Of a DNA stretch of 45,934 bases, positions 32,244 to 41,859 are shown in pieces (the stretch's first letter is position 1; the number at the start of each line of letters is the position of its first letter). Both the position numbers and the translations under genes were made by a program. The DNA is from an uncultured Clostridia bacterium (GTDB lineage Bacteria > Bacillota > Clostridia > Oscillospirales > Acutalibacteraceae), in NCBI GenBank assembly GCA_947585615.1, contig CANPXD010000005.1, forward strand, positions 1 to 45,934, in the 5' to 3' direction. The notes under the pieces were generated by a model. That model searched no databases. It was not told where the DNA came from and worked only from the letters and a program-made list of their open reading frames with translations.

Positions 32244-33560
32244 CTACTTTGCGGAATTCTGTTTGCGCGTAACAACAGCCCTTTCGACAGTGTGATTAAC
32301 AACATTCAACACGTCAATCACAAGCATATCTGTTTCAACGGAAAACGAGGCGTTATCCTCCGGAATCGAGCAATAAATACCGAAAATATATCCGCTGAAT
32401 GTTTCGTACTCCTCAACAGGCAACTTTATTTCAAGCACCCTTTCAACCTCGTCAAGAGAGGCAGAGCCTTTGATTTTCCATTTATCCTTTGATATTTCTG
32501 CAATGTCAGGTTCATAAGCGGCGGCGTTTTTCTCATTTTCAAGATCGCCGACTATTTCCTCAAGAAGATCATTCATCGTAATTATGCCAACTGTGCCACC
32601 GTATTCATCAAGAACAACCGCGAAATGATTGCGGCTTTTCTGCATATTTTCAAACAGCACATCGATTTTCATATTTTCGGGAATGAATACAGGCTGCGAC
32701 ACTGCGTATTTCCAGACAGAGTCTGTTGTTTTATCCTTCAGTCTGAAATATTTTTTGGAGTCGAGCACTCCCACAATATGATCAATATTACCCTTGAATA
32801 CAGGATATACGCTGTGGCTTGAATCCGTAATGATTTTTTCCCACTCCTTAACGGACAGATCACTGTTCAGACCTAAAATATCCGTGCGGTGCGTTGAAAT
32901 TTCGCCGCATTCCTTGTCATTGAAATCAAAGATATTTGAAATCATTATTTTTTCATCTTTGGCAATTATGCCTTTTTCAGAGCCGACGTCAACGAGCATT
33001 CTGATTTCTTCTTCGCTGACTTCTTCGTCCTTAGCGTTGGGATCGATGCGCATACAACGAAGAATCAGATTTGTTGAAGCCGTAAGAAGCCAGACAAGAG
33101 GAGCAAATATTTTTGCAATAACCGAAATCAGACCTGATACGCCAAGCGCAGTGGACTCCGTTTTGCGCATAGCCACCCGTTTGGGAACAAGTTCACCGAA
33201 AACAAGAGTCAGATACGACAGAATGATCGTAATAATGATAACGGAAATTGTATCAAGTGTTGAACGCGAAATTCCTATTCCCTTTTTCATAATCGCATCA
33301 ACAAGGATTTCGGAAAAATTATCTGCCGCAAAAGCTGAACCGAGAAAGCCCGACAGGGTAATTGCAACCTGAATCGTTGCAAGAAAAGTTGCAGGCTTTG
33401 AGGTCAGTTTAACAAGTCTTCTCGCCCTTTTATTTCCCTGTTTTGCCATTTTTTCAAGCTTAACATCATTCATTGATACAATCGCTATTTCAGCGCTTGC
33501 AAAAACTGCGTTGACACAGATAAGCACCGCCTGCAAAAGCAGCTGCGCCCATATAGGCAT
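32244..33560 (-). CDS. CNNM/hemolysin-family transporter with CBS domains
   Basis: DUF21-like TM domain, tandem CBS, CorC_HlyC C-terminus. Confidence 0.9.
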   Translation of the reverse strand: MPIWAQLLLQAVLICVNAVFASAEIAIVSMNDVKLEKMAKQGNKRARRLVKLTSKPATFLATIQVAITLSGFLGSAFAADNFSEILVDAIMKKGIGISRSTLDTISVIIITIILSYLTLVFGELVPKRVAMRKTESTALGVSGLISVIAKIFAPLVWLLTASTNLILRCMRIDPNAKDEEVSEEEIRMLVDVGSEKGIIAKDEKIMISNIFDFNDKECGEISTHRTDILGLNSDLSVKEWEKIITDSSHSVYPVFKGNIDHIVGVLDSKKYFRLKDKTTDSVWKYAVSQPVFIPENMKIDVLFENMQKSRNHFAVVLDEYGGTVGIITMNDLLEEIVGDLENEKNAAAYEPDIAEISKDKWKIKGSASLDEVERVLEIKLPVEEYETFSGYIFGIYCSIPEDNASFSVETDMLVIDVLNVVNHTVERAVVTRKQNSAK

Positions 33561-33717
33561 TAACAGATCCCTCCTGATACATTTTTATAATATTATAGTA
33601 TACCCAAACAATTATGGCAAGATTTTTCCCATCTTATTTTACTGCTAAAAATTAATTTTAGGTATTGACTTAAATCCAATAAGGTGTTATTATACTTAAG
33701 TCGCAGCGAGATTATAA

Positions 33718-33794
33718 GGGCCATTAGCTCAGTTGGTTAGAGCTCCCGGCTCATAACCGGTCGGTCCGGGGTTCGAGTCCCTGATGGCCCACCA
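33718..33794 (+). tRNA. tRNA with CAU anticodon (tRNA-Met elongator or tRNA-Ile2)
   Basis: Cloverleaf gggccat...atggccc+acca, anticodon loop ctCATaa; CCA encoded; promoter ttgact-17-tattat upstream; identity between Met and Ile2 not resolved. Confidence 0.93.
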
Positions 33795-33795
33795 T

Positions 33796-33831
33796 ATCTC
33801 CGCAGTTTCAATAACTGCGGAGTTTTTTTAT
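33796..33831 (+). terminator. tRNA terminator
   Basis: ctccgcagtt-tcaat-aactgcggag-ttttttta. Confidence 0.85.
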
Positions 33832-34016
33832 TTAAGCAACGGAAAATCAAACAAAGCATCTAAAACAACCGTTTTTCCGCATCTAACACCATTTTTGCCT
33901 TGCCATACGGCAGTATTGCCTGCGGAAAAGAAATAACTTTATGCACAAAAAGCGATTATTTCAGGTGCGGTAAGGAAAATCCCTTTTGCTGTTTTTCAGG
34001 CAAAAGGAATTTTTGT

Positions 34017-35216
34017 TTAAAGTTCATGCTTTTCAAGCAGCTTTTGCGCCTCTCTGAAGCTAATGTTATTTTCATCGGCAACAGCGGCAATCTCATCGTA
34101 TTCCATTTTTTCCTTTACCGCTCCATAGCCGCTTGAGATTTTCTTGCTTATTTCACCTGACGATGTTTTTATCTTTACACTTTTTCTATCCATAACATAT
34201 CTGTCAAAGTGACACTTTCTTACGCCGATTGTTGTTGTATGCTTAAATAAAAGCTCCGCTATATTGTCAGCTTCATTTTCATGGCACAAAACAGATATTT
34301 TAGTTCCCTGACGAGACTTTTTCATATAAACAGCAGTAGTATAAACCTCAAGCGCTCCTCCTGAATACAGACGTCTGCAAGCGTATGATATTTCCTCTGC
34401 CGTCATATCGTCAACGTTGCAGGAAAGCTCTGCTATACATTCCTTTGCACCTTCGGCAGCTTCACCCAACAAAGCGCGCAGGCAGTTTGCAGTGTCAAAC
34501 TCCTTTGTACCAAAACCGTAACCGATTTTTTTGATTTTCATTGCAGGCAATTCGTTAAATTCAGTCACAAAATACTTCAGGAGTGCCGCCCCTGTCGGCG
34601 TACAGAGCTCACTTTTTATGTGACCGCCATAAATAGGTATATTCCTCAAAATCAATGCCGTAGCCGGTGCAGGGACAGGTAAAATCCCATGCGCACATTT
34701 AACTGTACCGCTGCCCGTATTAACAGGCGAGCAAACAATTTTATCAGGACTAAGCTCGTTCAACAGCAGACAGACAGCTGTAATATCGGCAACGGCGTCC
34801 ATTGCCCCAACCTCGTGAAAATGGATTTCTCCGACGGGTACTCCGTGTACCTCGCTTTCAGCCTCGGCTATAATTCTATATATATTTTTGATGTCGTTTT
34901 TGATTTTTTGAGAAACATCAATTCCATCAATAATTTTTTCAATATCCCCGAGATTTCTGCCATGGTGGTGATGGTGATGCAGGTTTTCGCCCGAGTAAAT
35001 TTCATCGTTCTCCTCTTTGCCTTTGACTTTCAAAGTCATATGAATTCCCCTGATGCCGCATCTTAACGATTCCTCATATTCGAAAAAAACGCCGGGAATA
35101 TTAAGACTGTTCAGCTTTTTAATATACTTATCTCTATTATCCATCAGGTCAAGCAACGCCGCCGAAAGCATATCTCCGGCAGCGCCCATTGCGCATTCCA
35201 AATAAAGGACCTTCAT
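34017..35216 (-). CDS. larC: Nickel-pincer cofactor biosynthesis protein LarC
   Basis: LYLECAMGAAGDMLSAALLDL; His-rich HHHHHHGR linker; single uninterrupted ORF. Confidence 0.93.
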   Translation of the reverse strand: MKVLYLECAMGAAGDMLSAALLDLMDNRDKYIKKLNSLNIPGVFFEYEESLRCGIRGIHMTLKVKGKEENDEIYSGENLHHHHHHGRNLGDIEKIIDGIDVSQKIKNDIKNIYRIIAEAESEVHGVPVGEIHFHEVGAMDAVADITAVCLLLNELSPDKIVCSPVNTGSGTVKCAHGILPVPAPATALILRNIPIYGGHIKSELCTPTGAALLKYFVTEFNELPAMKIKKIGYGFGTKEFDTANCLRALLGEAAEGAKECIAELSCNVDDMTAEEISYACRRLYSGGALEVYTTAVYMKKSRQGTKISVLCHENEADNIAELLFKHTTTIGVRKCHFDRYVMDRKSVKIKTSSGEISKKISSGYGAVKEKMEYDEIAAVADENNISFREAQKLLEKHEL

Positions 35217-35971
35217 TTTTTTACCTCCATATGATTAATCATACTTGCAAGATAACCTGCTCCGAAACCGTTGTCAATATTCACCGTACAAACCCCTGAT
35301 GCACAAGAGTTGAGCATGGACAAGAGTGCCGCAAGACCGTCAAAAGACGCCCCGTAGCCAACACTTGTCGGCACGGCGATTACAGGACAGTCGGCAAGAC
35401 CTCCTATAACACTCGCAAGAGCGCCTTCCATCCCTGCAACGACAATCACAACGCTAGCATTCATTATTTCTTTAATATAAGGTAAAAGTCTGTGCAGTCC
35501 CGATACGCCAACGTCGTAAATTCTCTCAATATCATTTCCGAGAGCCTCCGCTGTAACAGCCGCCTCTTCGGCAACAGGAATATCACTTGTTCCGGCTGTT
35601 GCAATAACGATTTTACCGATTCCGTAAGGCTTCGGAATCTCGCCAATAATGCCGATTTTTGCCGCATCATAGTATGTCAAACTAAGCTTTTCGTTAATTT
35701 CATCGGCGGTATCCTTATCGATTCGCGTTATGATAATCGTTTTTTGCCCGTTATTTAACATTTTGCGGGAAATACCGATTATCTGTGAAACGGTTTTGCC
35801 ACCGCCGTAAATCACTTCGGCAATGCCTTGCCTGAGTTCACGGTGAAGATCCACTTTTGCGTAGCTAAGATCCTCAAAAGGAGCAGTTTTCAACTTTAAA
35901 ACCGCGTCATCAACCGAAATTTTGCCTGATTTTACATCCTCAAGTATCTTTTTTACTTCTTCGCCGCGCAT
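35213..35971 (-). CDS. larB: Nickel-pincer cofactor biosynthesis protein LarB
   Basis: PurE/AIR-carboxylase-like (GTSDIPVAEEAAVTAEALG, VVVAGMEGALASVIGGL, PTSVGYGASFDGLAALLSMLNSCA); start at MRGEEVKK. Confidence 0.93.
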   Translation of the reverse strand: MRGEEVKKILEDVKSGKISVDDAVLKLKTAPFEDLSYAKVDLHRELRQGIAEVIYGGGKTVSQIIGISRKMLNNGQKTIIITRIDKDTADEINEKLSLTYYDAAKIGIIGEIPKPYGIGKIVIATAGTSDIPVAEEAAVTAEALGNDIERIYDVGVSGLHRLLPYIKEIMNASVVIVVAGMEGALASVIGGLADCPVIAVPTSVGYGASFDGLAALLSMLNSCASGVCTVNIDNGFGAGYLASMINHMEVKK

Positions 35972-36067
35972 AAGATTCCTCCAAGTATAATCAAACTGCA
36001 CTTTAAATATACCATTATCGTAAAATAAATACAAGAAAACATTTTTTAATATATTTTAATTTTTGTA

Positions 36068-36096
36068 TTGAAAAATGATTTAAGTTGTACTATAAT
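36068..36096 (+). promoter_or_regulatory. tRNA-Trp promoter
   Basis: TTGAAA (36068-36073)-17-TATAAT (36091-36096). Confidence 0.8.
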
Positions 36097-36121
36097 ACAC
36101 AAGTACCAATTCAAAAAATAC

Positions 36122-36197
36122 AGGGGTATAGCTCAGTTGGTAGAGCAGCGGTCTCCAAAACCGCGTGCCGAGGGTTCAAGTCCTTCTGCCCCTGCCA
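36122..36197 (+). tRNA. tRNA-Trp (CCA anticodon)
   Basis: Acceptor AGGGGTA/TGCCCCT, anticodon loop tCCAaa, encoded CCA. Confidence 0.95.
36153..36197 (+). repeat. attL core (3' part of tRNA-Trp)
   Basis: ctccaaaaccgcgtgccgagggttcaagtccttctgcccctgcca, identical to 45776-45820. Confidence 0.95.
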
Positions 36198-36264
36198 CCG
36201 AAAAGTCTTGAATTTCGCTTAATAATGCGGATTTTAAGACTTTTTATTTTTTTCGTTTTTGTTC

Positions 36265-36313
36265 CTGCAAACAATTACATATCAATTTGCAAACAATTTG
36301 CAAACAGCAAACG
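36265..36313 (+). repeat. Left-end GCAAACA array
   Basis: GCAAACA at 36267, 36289, 36300; GCAAACG at 36307. Confidence 0.8.
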
Positions 36314-36322
36314 AAAATCCGG

Positions 36323-37480
36323 CTATATTACAATCATTTTATTAAGACTATCTGCGATTTGAATTTTTGATGTTTTATCACTATGAGCATAAAACTTTAG
36401 TGTCGTTGATGAGCTACTGTGTCCTAACCATTCTGCTACTTGAACAACAGAAAAACCGTTGTTTAAAAGATTACTTGCAACGCTGTGTCTCAAATCGTGC
36501 AATCTTATGTGTGGTAGGGTACTTTTAATGATAATTTTATGAAACGTTCTTGATAAATAATTTGGCGCTATAACATTTCCGTCTTCCCAAGTACACACGA
36601 AATTATTATCTACATAATTATTACCAATTAGCTCTTTTCGCTTTCGTTGAAGCTCTTTGTGCTTTTTAAGCATTTGATAAACATCTTCTGTCAGTGGTAA
36701 TGTTCTGTAACTGCTTTCTGTTTTAGGAGTATCAATATAATTCGTATTTTCTCCTTTATGCTGTTGGAGTGTCTGACTTATAGTGATTGTTCTATTAACA
36801 AAATCTATACTATTCCAGCTAAGGCCTAATACTTCGCTTCTTCTGAAACCGTATATTGCGCAGAGTGTTACAGGTATTTCCACACTTGAACCTTTGAATA
36901 GCAGCAACAAATCTTGAAGCTGTTTCGGATTGAGAAACTCACTTTTATATGTTTCTGTTTTTGGAGTTTTCGCATAAGACGCAGGATTATAATGTATAAT
37001 ATCCTTTCGCACAGCGTCAGATAACGCTTTACTGATATTTTGATGATGATGTTTTATTGTTGTGTGTGATAATGCTTCATCACTTCTTAACTTGCTGTGT
37101 GGCTTTAATTTGAATTTGTAATAATCTTCAAGGTGATAAGGCTTTAGCTCTTGTATTAAAATATCTTTACTTTCAAAATAAGGTATGATGTGATTTTCCA
37201 TATTGCCTTTGTAAGAACGATATGTATTAGGTTTAACTTCTAATTCAATTTCCTTAATCCAATTTTTAAAATACTCTGCAACTGTTAAATCACAGTATTT
37301 TACATTTTTCTTATCCCATTCCAAAAGTAAATCATTTAAAATCTTTTCGGCTTTTTTCTTATTACCTCTAACGGCTAATTTGGTATTATACCATTTCTGC
37401 CGTCTTTCGCCATATTCATTATAATAACTAATTATAGCGTGATATGTTCCGTTTCTTTCAAACAAACTTCCAGTTGCCAT
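36323..37480 (-). CDS. int: Site-specific tyrosine integrase
   Basis: Catalytic motifs R (YGFRRSEVLGL), HDLRHSVAS, LGHSSSSTTLKFYAH; adjacent to attL. Confidence 0.96.
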   Translation of the reverse strand: MATGSLFERNGTYHAIISYYNEYGERRQKWYNTKLAVRGNKKKAEKILNDLLLEWDKKNVKYCDLTVAEYFKNWIKEIELEVKPNTYRSYKGNMENHIIPYFESKDILIQELKPYHLEDYYKFKLKPHSKLRSDEALSHTTIKHHHQNISKALSDAVRKDIIHYNPASYAKTPKTETYKSEFLNPKQLQDLLLLFKGSSVEIPVTLCAIYGFRRSEVLGLSWNSIDFVNRTITISQTLQQHKGENTNYIDTPKTESSYRTLPLTEDVYQMLKKHKELQRKRKELIGNNYVDNNFVCTWEDGNVIAPNYLSRTFHKIIIKSTLPHIRLHDLRHSVASNLLNNGFSVVQVAEWLGHSSSSTTLKFYAHSDKTSKIQIADSLNKMIVI

Positions 37481-37573
37481 TATTCGCTCCTTTCTTTGAA
37501 ACGGACAAATATATTCATTTGTATAATAGCATTAATATTTGCCCGCTTCAAGTATTTTAAATTTAATTTTAGA

Positions 37574-37756
37574 TTAGCTTATATCAAGAAAGTTAATAAC
37601 GCTTTTCTTTGGTATAATGTATCTGTTTCCGATTCTTAATGTCTTTATCCTATTTTCTTTTAAAAGTTTATATGCTGCTGACCTGCCAATCCTTAAAATT
37701 TTTTGCAAATCATCAACAGATAAAATATCAGGATAATTATTTAACAAATTTTGCAT
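37574..37756 (-). CDS. xis: Excisionase-like / HTH_17 DNA-binding protein
   Basis: 60 aa; LSVDDLQKILRIGRSAAYKLLKENRIKTLRIGNRYIIPKKSVINFL. Confidence 0.85.
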   Translation of the reverse strand: MQNLLNNYPDILSVDDLQKILRIGRSAAYKLLKENRIKTLRIGNRYIIPKKSVINFLDIS

Positions 37757-37799
37757 ATTTAATTCCTTTCAGAAATTATTTTTAAATTTAGGTATAATT

Positions 37800-38948
37800 T
37801 TAGTTAAACATCGAATTAAATAAATCGACGTTGTCAATCGTTGAGATATTAGGACGATTAGCGTCTGAAAAAATATTATCTTTGTCTTCATTAGGCACTG
37901 CGTTATATTTAAAGTTTTTACTGTCATATTCCATAACATGAATGTGGTCATAGTCCATTTTAATAACAAGTGATAATCTTCGTGATAGCTGTTTAAAACT
38001 ATCTGTTATCGACGTATAATTACCAAAATAGCAATTATAAAATGCGTCTGGACTATAAGGCGTTGTTATTATTATTAAATCGCAGGTTAATTCTTTATCG
38101 CTATATCTCGACGGAAGCATTTTATTGATTTCAAACGGGTCAAGTATTCTTAGTAAATCAGAAAATTCAATAATCCTCGGTCTAAGCTCGTCAATAATTA
38201 AGGTATGTTCGCCTAAATATTTTTGAAAATAATCCTTTGATGAACCTGTTAAATAATAGGGCTGGTTTCTTTTTTCGGCATAATATTTTGCAAAGGTCGT
38301 CTTACCTGTACCTGCTTCCCCGTATATCCAAATTACTGTTACTCGTTTGCCCTGTGCAATCATTTCTTTTTTAAAATCTTTAGATTGTTTTTTTAATAGC
38401 TTAGAATACACATTTTCTATTTGAGTTTTATATCTTCCATATTGAGCGCCTGTTATTTGTTTCTCAACTTCTTCTTTAGTAATCAACCCTGAATATAACA
38501 AATCAAGTAAGTTCTTTATTTTCATAGAATTTTTGCTTGAAACCTCTGACAAGATGTTTTCAAGAAGCTCAATATAATCAAAATTTGCGATTACCCGAGC
38601 GGGATCGTACTGATACTTTGTTGTTGCGGTATTTGTTCTATGTACCAGATAAGCATAGCCGTTATTGCTGTTTCCTTTCCACGCTTCAATATATTGCGGC
38701 TTATCGTTAAGAAGGCTTGCAACTTTATTAAGAGAGCGTGCATTTTGAAAACTCATCATAACGTGCACATGAGCTTCAATAAGATTACCTTTTTCGTCAG
38801 TGTCTTTGTCGTGTAGAATCAGGGCATACTTTTTAGGCTTAATTTTATTTTCAATTATATCAACAAGCTTGTCTATCGAACCGGCAGGAAGATGTTTTAA
38901 CTGCTGTTCATACATCATATTTTTGTAACTGTTATTTTTACTGCTCAA
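37800..38948 (-). CDS. rep: Rep/relaxase-like initiator: HUH endonuclease (Rep_2-like) fused to P-loop helicase domain
   Basis: ALILHDKD, EAHVHVMM (HUH), YLVHRTNTATTKYQY, Walker A GEAGTGKTT, Walker B LIIDE; start placed at TTG 38948 behind aaaggag; listed ORF extends to 39050 through non-coding repeats. Confidence 0.85.
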   Translation of the reverse strand: MSSKNNSYKNMMYEQQLKHLPAGSIDKLVDIIENKIKPKKYALILHDKDTDEKGNLIEAHVHVMMSFQNARSLNKVASLLNDKPQYIEAWKGNSNNGYAYLVHRTNTATTKYQYDPARVIANFDYIELLENILSEVSSKNSMKIKNLLDLLYSGLITKEEVEKQITGAQYGRYKTQIENVYSKLLKKQSKDFKKEMIAQGKRVTVIWIYGEAGTGKTTFAKYYAEKRNQPYYLTGSSKDYFQKYLGEHTLIIDELRPRIIEFSDLLRILDPFEINKMLPSRYSDKELTCDLIIITTPYSPDAFYNCYFGNYTSITDSFKQLSRRLSLVIKMDYDHIHVMEYDSKNFKYNAVPNEDKDNIFSDANRPNISTIDNVDLFNSMFN

Positions 38949-38998
38949 ATCGGTGTCGTCTCCTTTCTTATTAAATTTGGTTTTTTCATATTTTTTTA

Positions 38999-39120
38999 AC
39001 ACCGTAACACCATTACGGGTGTGTGTGCATAACAAGCCCTGCACACACAAAATATGTATTATTACTAATGTTTGACACCTAACACCGCTGTTGCTTTTGT
39101 TTCACAACGCACAGCGGTGT
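38999..39120. other. Candidate replication/transfer origin (three inverted repeats)
   Basis: acaccgtaa/ttacgggtgt (38999-39022), tgtgtgtgca/tgcacacaca (39020-39049), acaccgctgt/acagcggtgt (39082-39120). Confidence 0.5.
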
Positions 39121-39127
39121 CCGATTT

Positions 39128-40528
39128 TTAGCTGTGATACTTGTTAAGCAATCTGCCAAGCTCAGCGTATACCTTAAAAGTCATACGCGGAAAATGCACA
39201 AATGATACTCTGTCGTGTAATCCGTCTGTGCTGGAAAACCAAGCGTCGCCTGCATTATAAACTCTGCCGTTATTAAAATCTTTTAGCTTGTCACTATCCC
39301 AGATTAGTCGTCCTTCATCAAGTGTAGGCTTAAAAAGAATTTTTGTTGTCATTGCAGAACGTAACATTGCAGGTAGACCACCCTCAGATACACTGGCTTC
39401 TGCTATGCTGATTATTGCAAAGCACCCTGCACTTGCGCCCATTGTTACAATACGCTTTAGCAAGCTGTCAAATGTTGCAAGGCAGTAAGTTGGGCAGTTT
39501 TTACTCGGTTTTGATGGAAACATAGTTCTACAAGAAACATATTCATCTATAAATATAAATGAAGCGTGCATTCCTGCATCCCACCATTTCACCGCATCGC
39601 CGGTTTTTTCTGACAATGTATTTAGTGTTTGTTGACGCTTAACAATGATATCAGAAAACATTTGCATAGCTTTTAATATTCCTTTTGCTTCGCCGTCTTT
39701 GTCAAGAGTAACGACCGTTGGCAAACGGCTTAATTCCGCTTGCTTGGGGTCAATTATAATAATTTTACTGTCAAAATTATCTTTTTCATAGAGAAGGGAC
39801 TGAATTAACAGGCTTATTATTCCTGTTGTCTTGCCGCTTCTTGTTTTACCGGCGCATAGAATACTGCCTGATGTTCGTAAATCAATATATGTATTCTTTT
39901 GAACAGCAAGCGTTGCCGGATTAGTCTGCTTCATTTTTTTTACTTCATTAAAAGTCAAACTAAGGTCTTGAGTTACATCTTCAATGCGAAATTTAACATT
40001 ATTAAAACTTATATCGGTATCGGTTTGAGTTACCGCATAATTAGCAAATCTTTTTTTGTTTAAAGCTGATGAAATACTGCTTGTTATATTTTGCATATTC
40101 TCAACCGTACAAGAAACTACTTTTACTGTAAGCGTGAACACGCCAAGCTCGCTTACTTCACATTTTATCTTAGGTAAGCGTTCTCCGTCTTTTAGGTTTA
40201 GCGGATTGCCGTATTCGTAGCTGCATAACACCTTACGTACCATATATTTGATACGAGTTTTATCAGGCATTATAAAGTGGATTGTAATGGCTGTTACAAT
40301 AAGTATAGCACCTATAATAAGTGAAGCACGACTTATTGTTGTAAGTGCGCATACAAGCCATTCTATAACAACTTGAAACAAATCAATATTAAAAGATATT
40401 GTTTTTAATACAAGTCTTAATATTAACGTAAAAAGGGCAATTAAAAGGCTACACATACCTAATAACAAAAGTTTCGTATTAGGTAATAAAAAGGCAACAA
40501 TTGACCTTTTTTTATTAAAATAATTCAT
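39128..40528 (-). CDS. FtsK/SpoIIIE-type ATPase (TcpA-like coupling protein)
   Basis: Two-region N-terminal TM; Walker A GKTRSGKTTG; IIIIDPKQAE; FIFIDEYVS. Confidence 0.88.
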   Translation of the reverse strand: MNYFNKKRSIVAFLLPNTKLLLLGMCSLLIALFTLILRLVLKTISFNIDLFQVVIEWLVCALTTISRASLIIGAILIVTAITIHFIMPDKTRIKYMVRKVLCSYEYGNPLNLKDGERLPKIKCEVSELGVFTLTVKVVSCTVENMQNITSSISSALNKKRFANYAVTQTDTDISFNNVKFRIEDVTQDLSLTFNEVKKMKQTNPATLAVQKNTYIDLRTSGSILCAGKTRSGKTTGIISLLIQSLLYEKDNFDSKIIIIDPKQAELSRLPTVVTLDKDGEAKGILKAMQMFSDIIVKRQQTLNTLSEKTGDAVKWWDAGMHASFIFIDEYVSCRTMFPSKPSKNCPTYCLATFDSLLKRIVTMGASAGCFAIISIAEASVSEGGLPAMLRSAMTTKILFKPTLDEGRLIWDSDKLKDFNNGRVYNAGDAWFSSTDGLHDRVSFVHFPRMTFKVYAELGRLLNKYHS

Positions 40529-40537
40529 GATTTTTTG

Positions 40538-40891
40538 TTATGGATTCACAATCTGAATATCTTCACATTTTATGCTTAGACATTCGTTGTATTGCCCGTA
40601 AACTTTTGCCTTAACTTTCAAAGGCTTAATAAGAGAGTTCACCGGTATATTCATCCGTTTACCTACTTTAAAGGTAACGGATGAATACCGATTTGTGGTA
40701 TTCAAGATGTCACCATTATTATCAATATATTTTGTTTTATCATTGATAATAACAGCTTCAACTTTTGTACCGATAACCATTTTTGTATCATGATCTACCC
40801 ATTCTCTGCAGTCGGTGACAGAAAACTGTTTGTCAGCAGAAAATGATTCCCAATCAAAATGTAAAAATTGGGTTAATCTTTTTAATGCCAT
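40538..40891 (-). CDS. Conserved-looking element protein of unknown function
   Basis: 117 aa ORF in run with ftsK-like gene; 1-bp overlap with upstream ORF. Confidence 0.7.
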   Translation of the reverse strand: MALKRLTQFLHFDWESFSADKQFSVTDCREWVDHDTKMVIGTKVEAVIINDKTKYIDNNGDILNTTNRYSSVTFKVGKRMNIPVNSLIKPLKVKAKVYGQYNECLSIKCEDIQIVNP

Positions 40892-41112
40892 TATTTTTCA
40901 CCTCCTTTCTCGTCAAGAGGGATTGATAAATCTAATCCCTCATAAACGATACTTCTTATAATTGACATAATTACATTTATACCGTAATTATGTTCATATG
41001 GTTCTAAACAATCAATGTTTTCAACATCGATTGTAATTGAACCTTTCACATAAGAATCTATAAATGCTTTTATTTTTATTAAAGCATTTTTTTCCTTATC
41101 TATTGATGCCAT
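40891..41112 (-). CDS. Small element protein of unknown function
   Basis: 73 aa; directly upstream of 40538-40891. Confidence 0.6.
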   Translation of the reverse strand: MASIDKEKNALIKIKAFIDSYVKGSITIDVENIDCLEPYEHNYGINVIMSIIRSIVYEGLDLSIPLDEKGGEK

Positions 41113-41487
41113 GTATAAACATCCTTTCTATTAATTTTATGTTAATTAACGGGGTGAAACCGCCCTCAAAAATATAACTGTACCTAAGTAGGATGTAATT
41201 TCAGAAAATACTCTGATTTAAAGCAACAACTTATAAAATTCATTTTTTTCACCTCCTTCCGGGTTATCTTAATACAATCTTTTATGTATGTAGAAATTGC
41301 TTTTTTCCTGAACCTGTAGTGCCACTTAAAAAATATGGAATTTTGCTTTAACAAGTAGTTCAAGTTTATTTGCAATTCCCCTTGGCATAGAGCCAAGAGC
41401 CATACTCAATAAGTTTTTTAATTTGAATTTAACACCTCCAACTTAATAATAGAATTTTGTAATGTTTTAAAAACATAAAAAGAAAAA

Positions 41488-41578
41488 GGATTATAACATA
41501 TTTATGCATACAACCAATCTGCGCAAGCAATTGCTAAAGGCGCATTTCGGCCGTTTTAACATAAACGTGTTATAATCC
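41488..41578. repeat. Long inverted repeat in 5' leader of element operon
   Basis: ggattataacatatttatg (41488-41506) vs cataaacgtgttataatcc (41560-41578), 17/19 complementary. Confidence 0.85.
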
Positions 41579-41586
41579 ATAATCAA

Positions 41587-41615
41587 ATGATACTATTACA
41601 TAGGTGACTTGTCAA
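41587..41615 (-). promoter_or_regulatory. Sigma-A promoter for element rep/ftsK operon
   Basis: Minus strand TTGACA-17-TATCAT. Confidence 0.75.
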
Positions 41616-41859
41616 TAGGAAAAAGAAAATTTCTGTTAATATTAACAAAAAAATTACTTGAAGCGCAATAAAAATTGGCAATAATTAACAATGAATAAAT
41701 ATAACAAATATTATAATAAATTGTATAAATATACAATACTTATATATCTTTGTAATACTATACTAATCTATGAAAAAAAATCTTTGATTCTGAAAGCCGT
41801 TCTGTTCGAAATAGTCGACTTTTTCTGTTTGAGGATTGTCTGTAAGTCATTCCCGCATT

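Noticed and set aside
36241-36313. Possible CRISPR-like short repeats (GCAAACA)
   Set aside because: Heptamers with irregular short spacing and a matching copy at the other element end; fits integrase arm sites, not a CRISPR array. No CRISPR or cas genes seen in the window.
38949-39050. N-terminal 34 codons of the listed Rep ORF (MCVQGLLCTHTRNGV...)
   Set aside because: They overlap two inverted repeats, and a good RBS (aaaggag) precedes TTG at 38948.
39057-39065. TATTATTAC, one mismatch from the geminivirus/CRESS nonanucleotide TAATATTAC
   Set aside because: Not located in the loop of a clear stem and AT-rich context makes a one-mismatch 9-mer unremarkable; not used as evidence for the nick site.
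41184-41396. 70-aa minus-strand ORF in the leader of the element operon
   Set aside because: Composition and position suggest leader sequence rather than a protein; internal RBS/ATG at MNFISCCFKSEYFLKLHPT might be a short leader peptide but evidence is insufficient.
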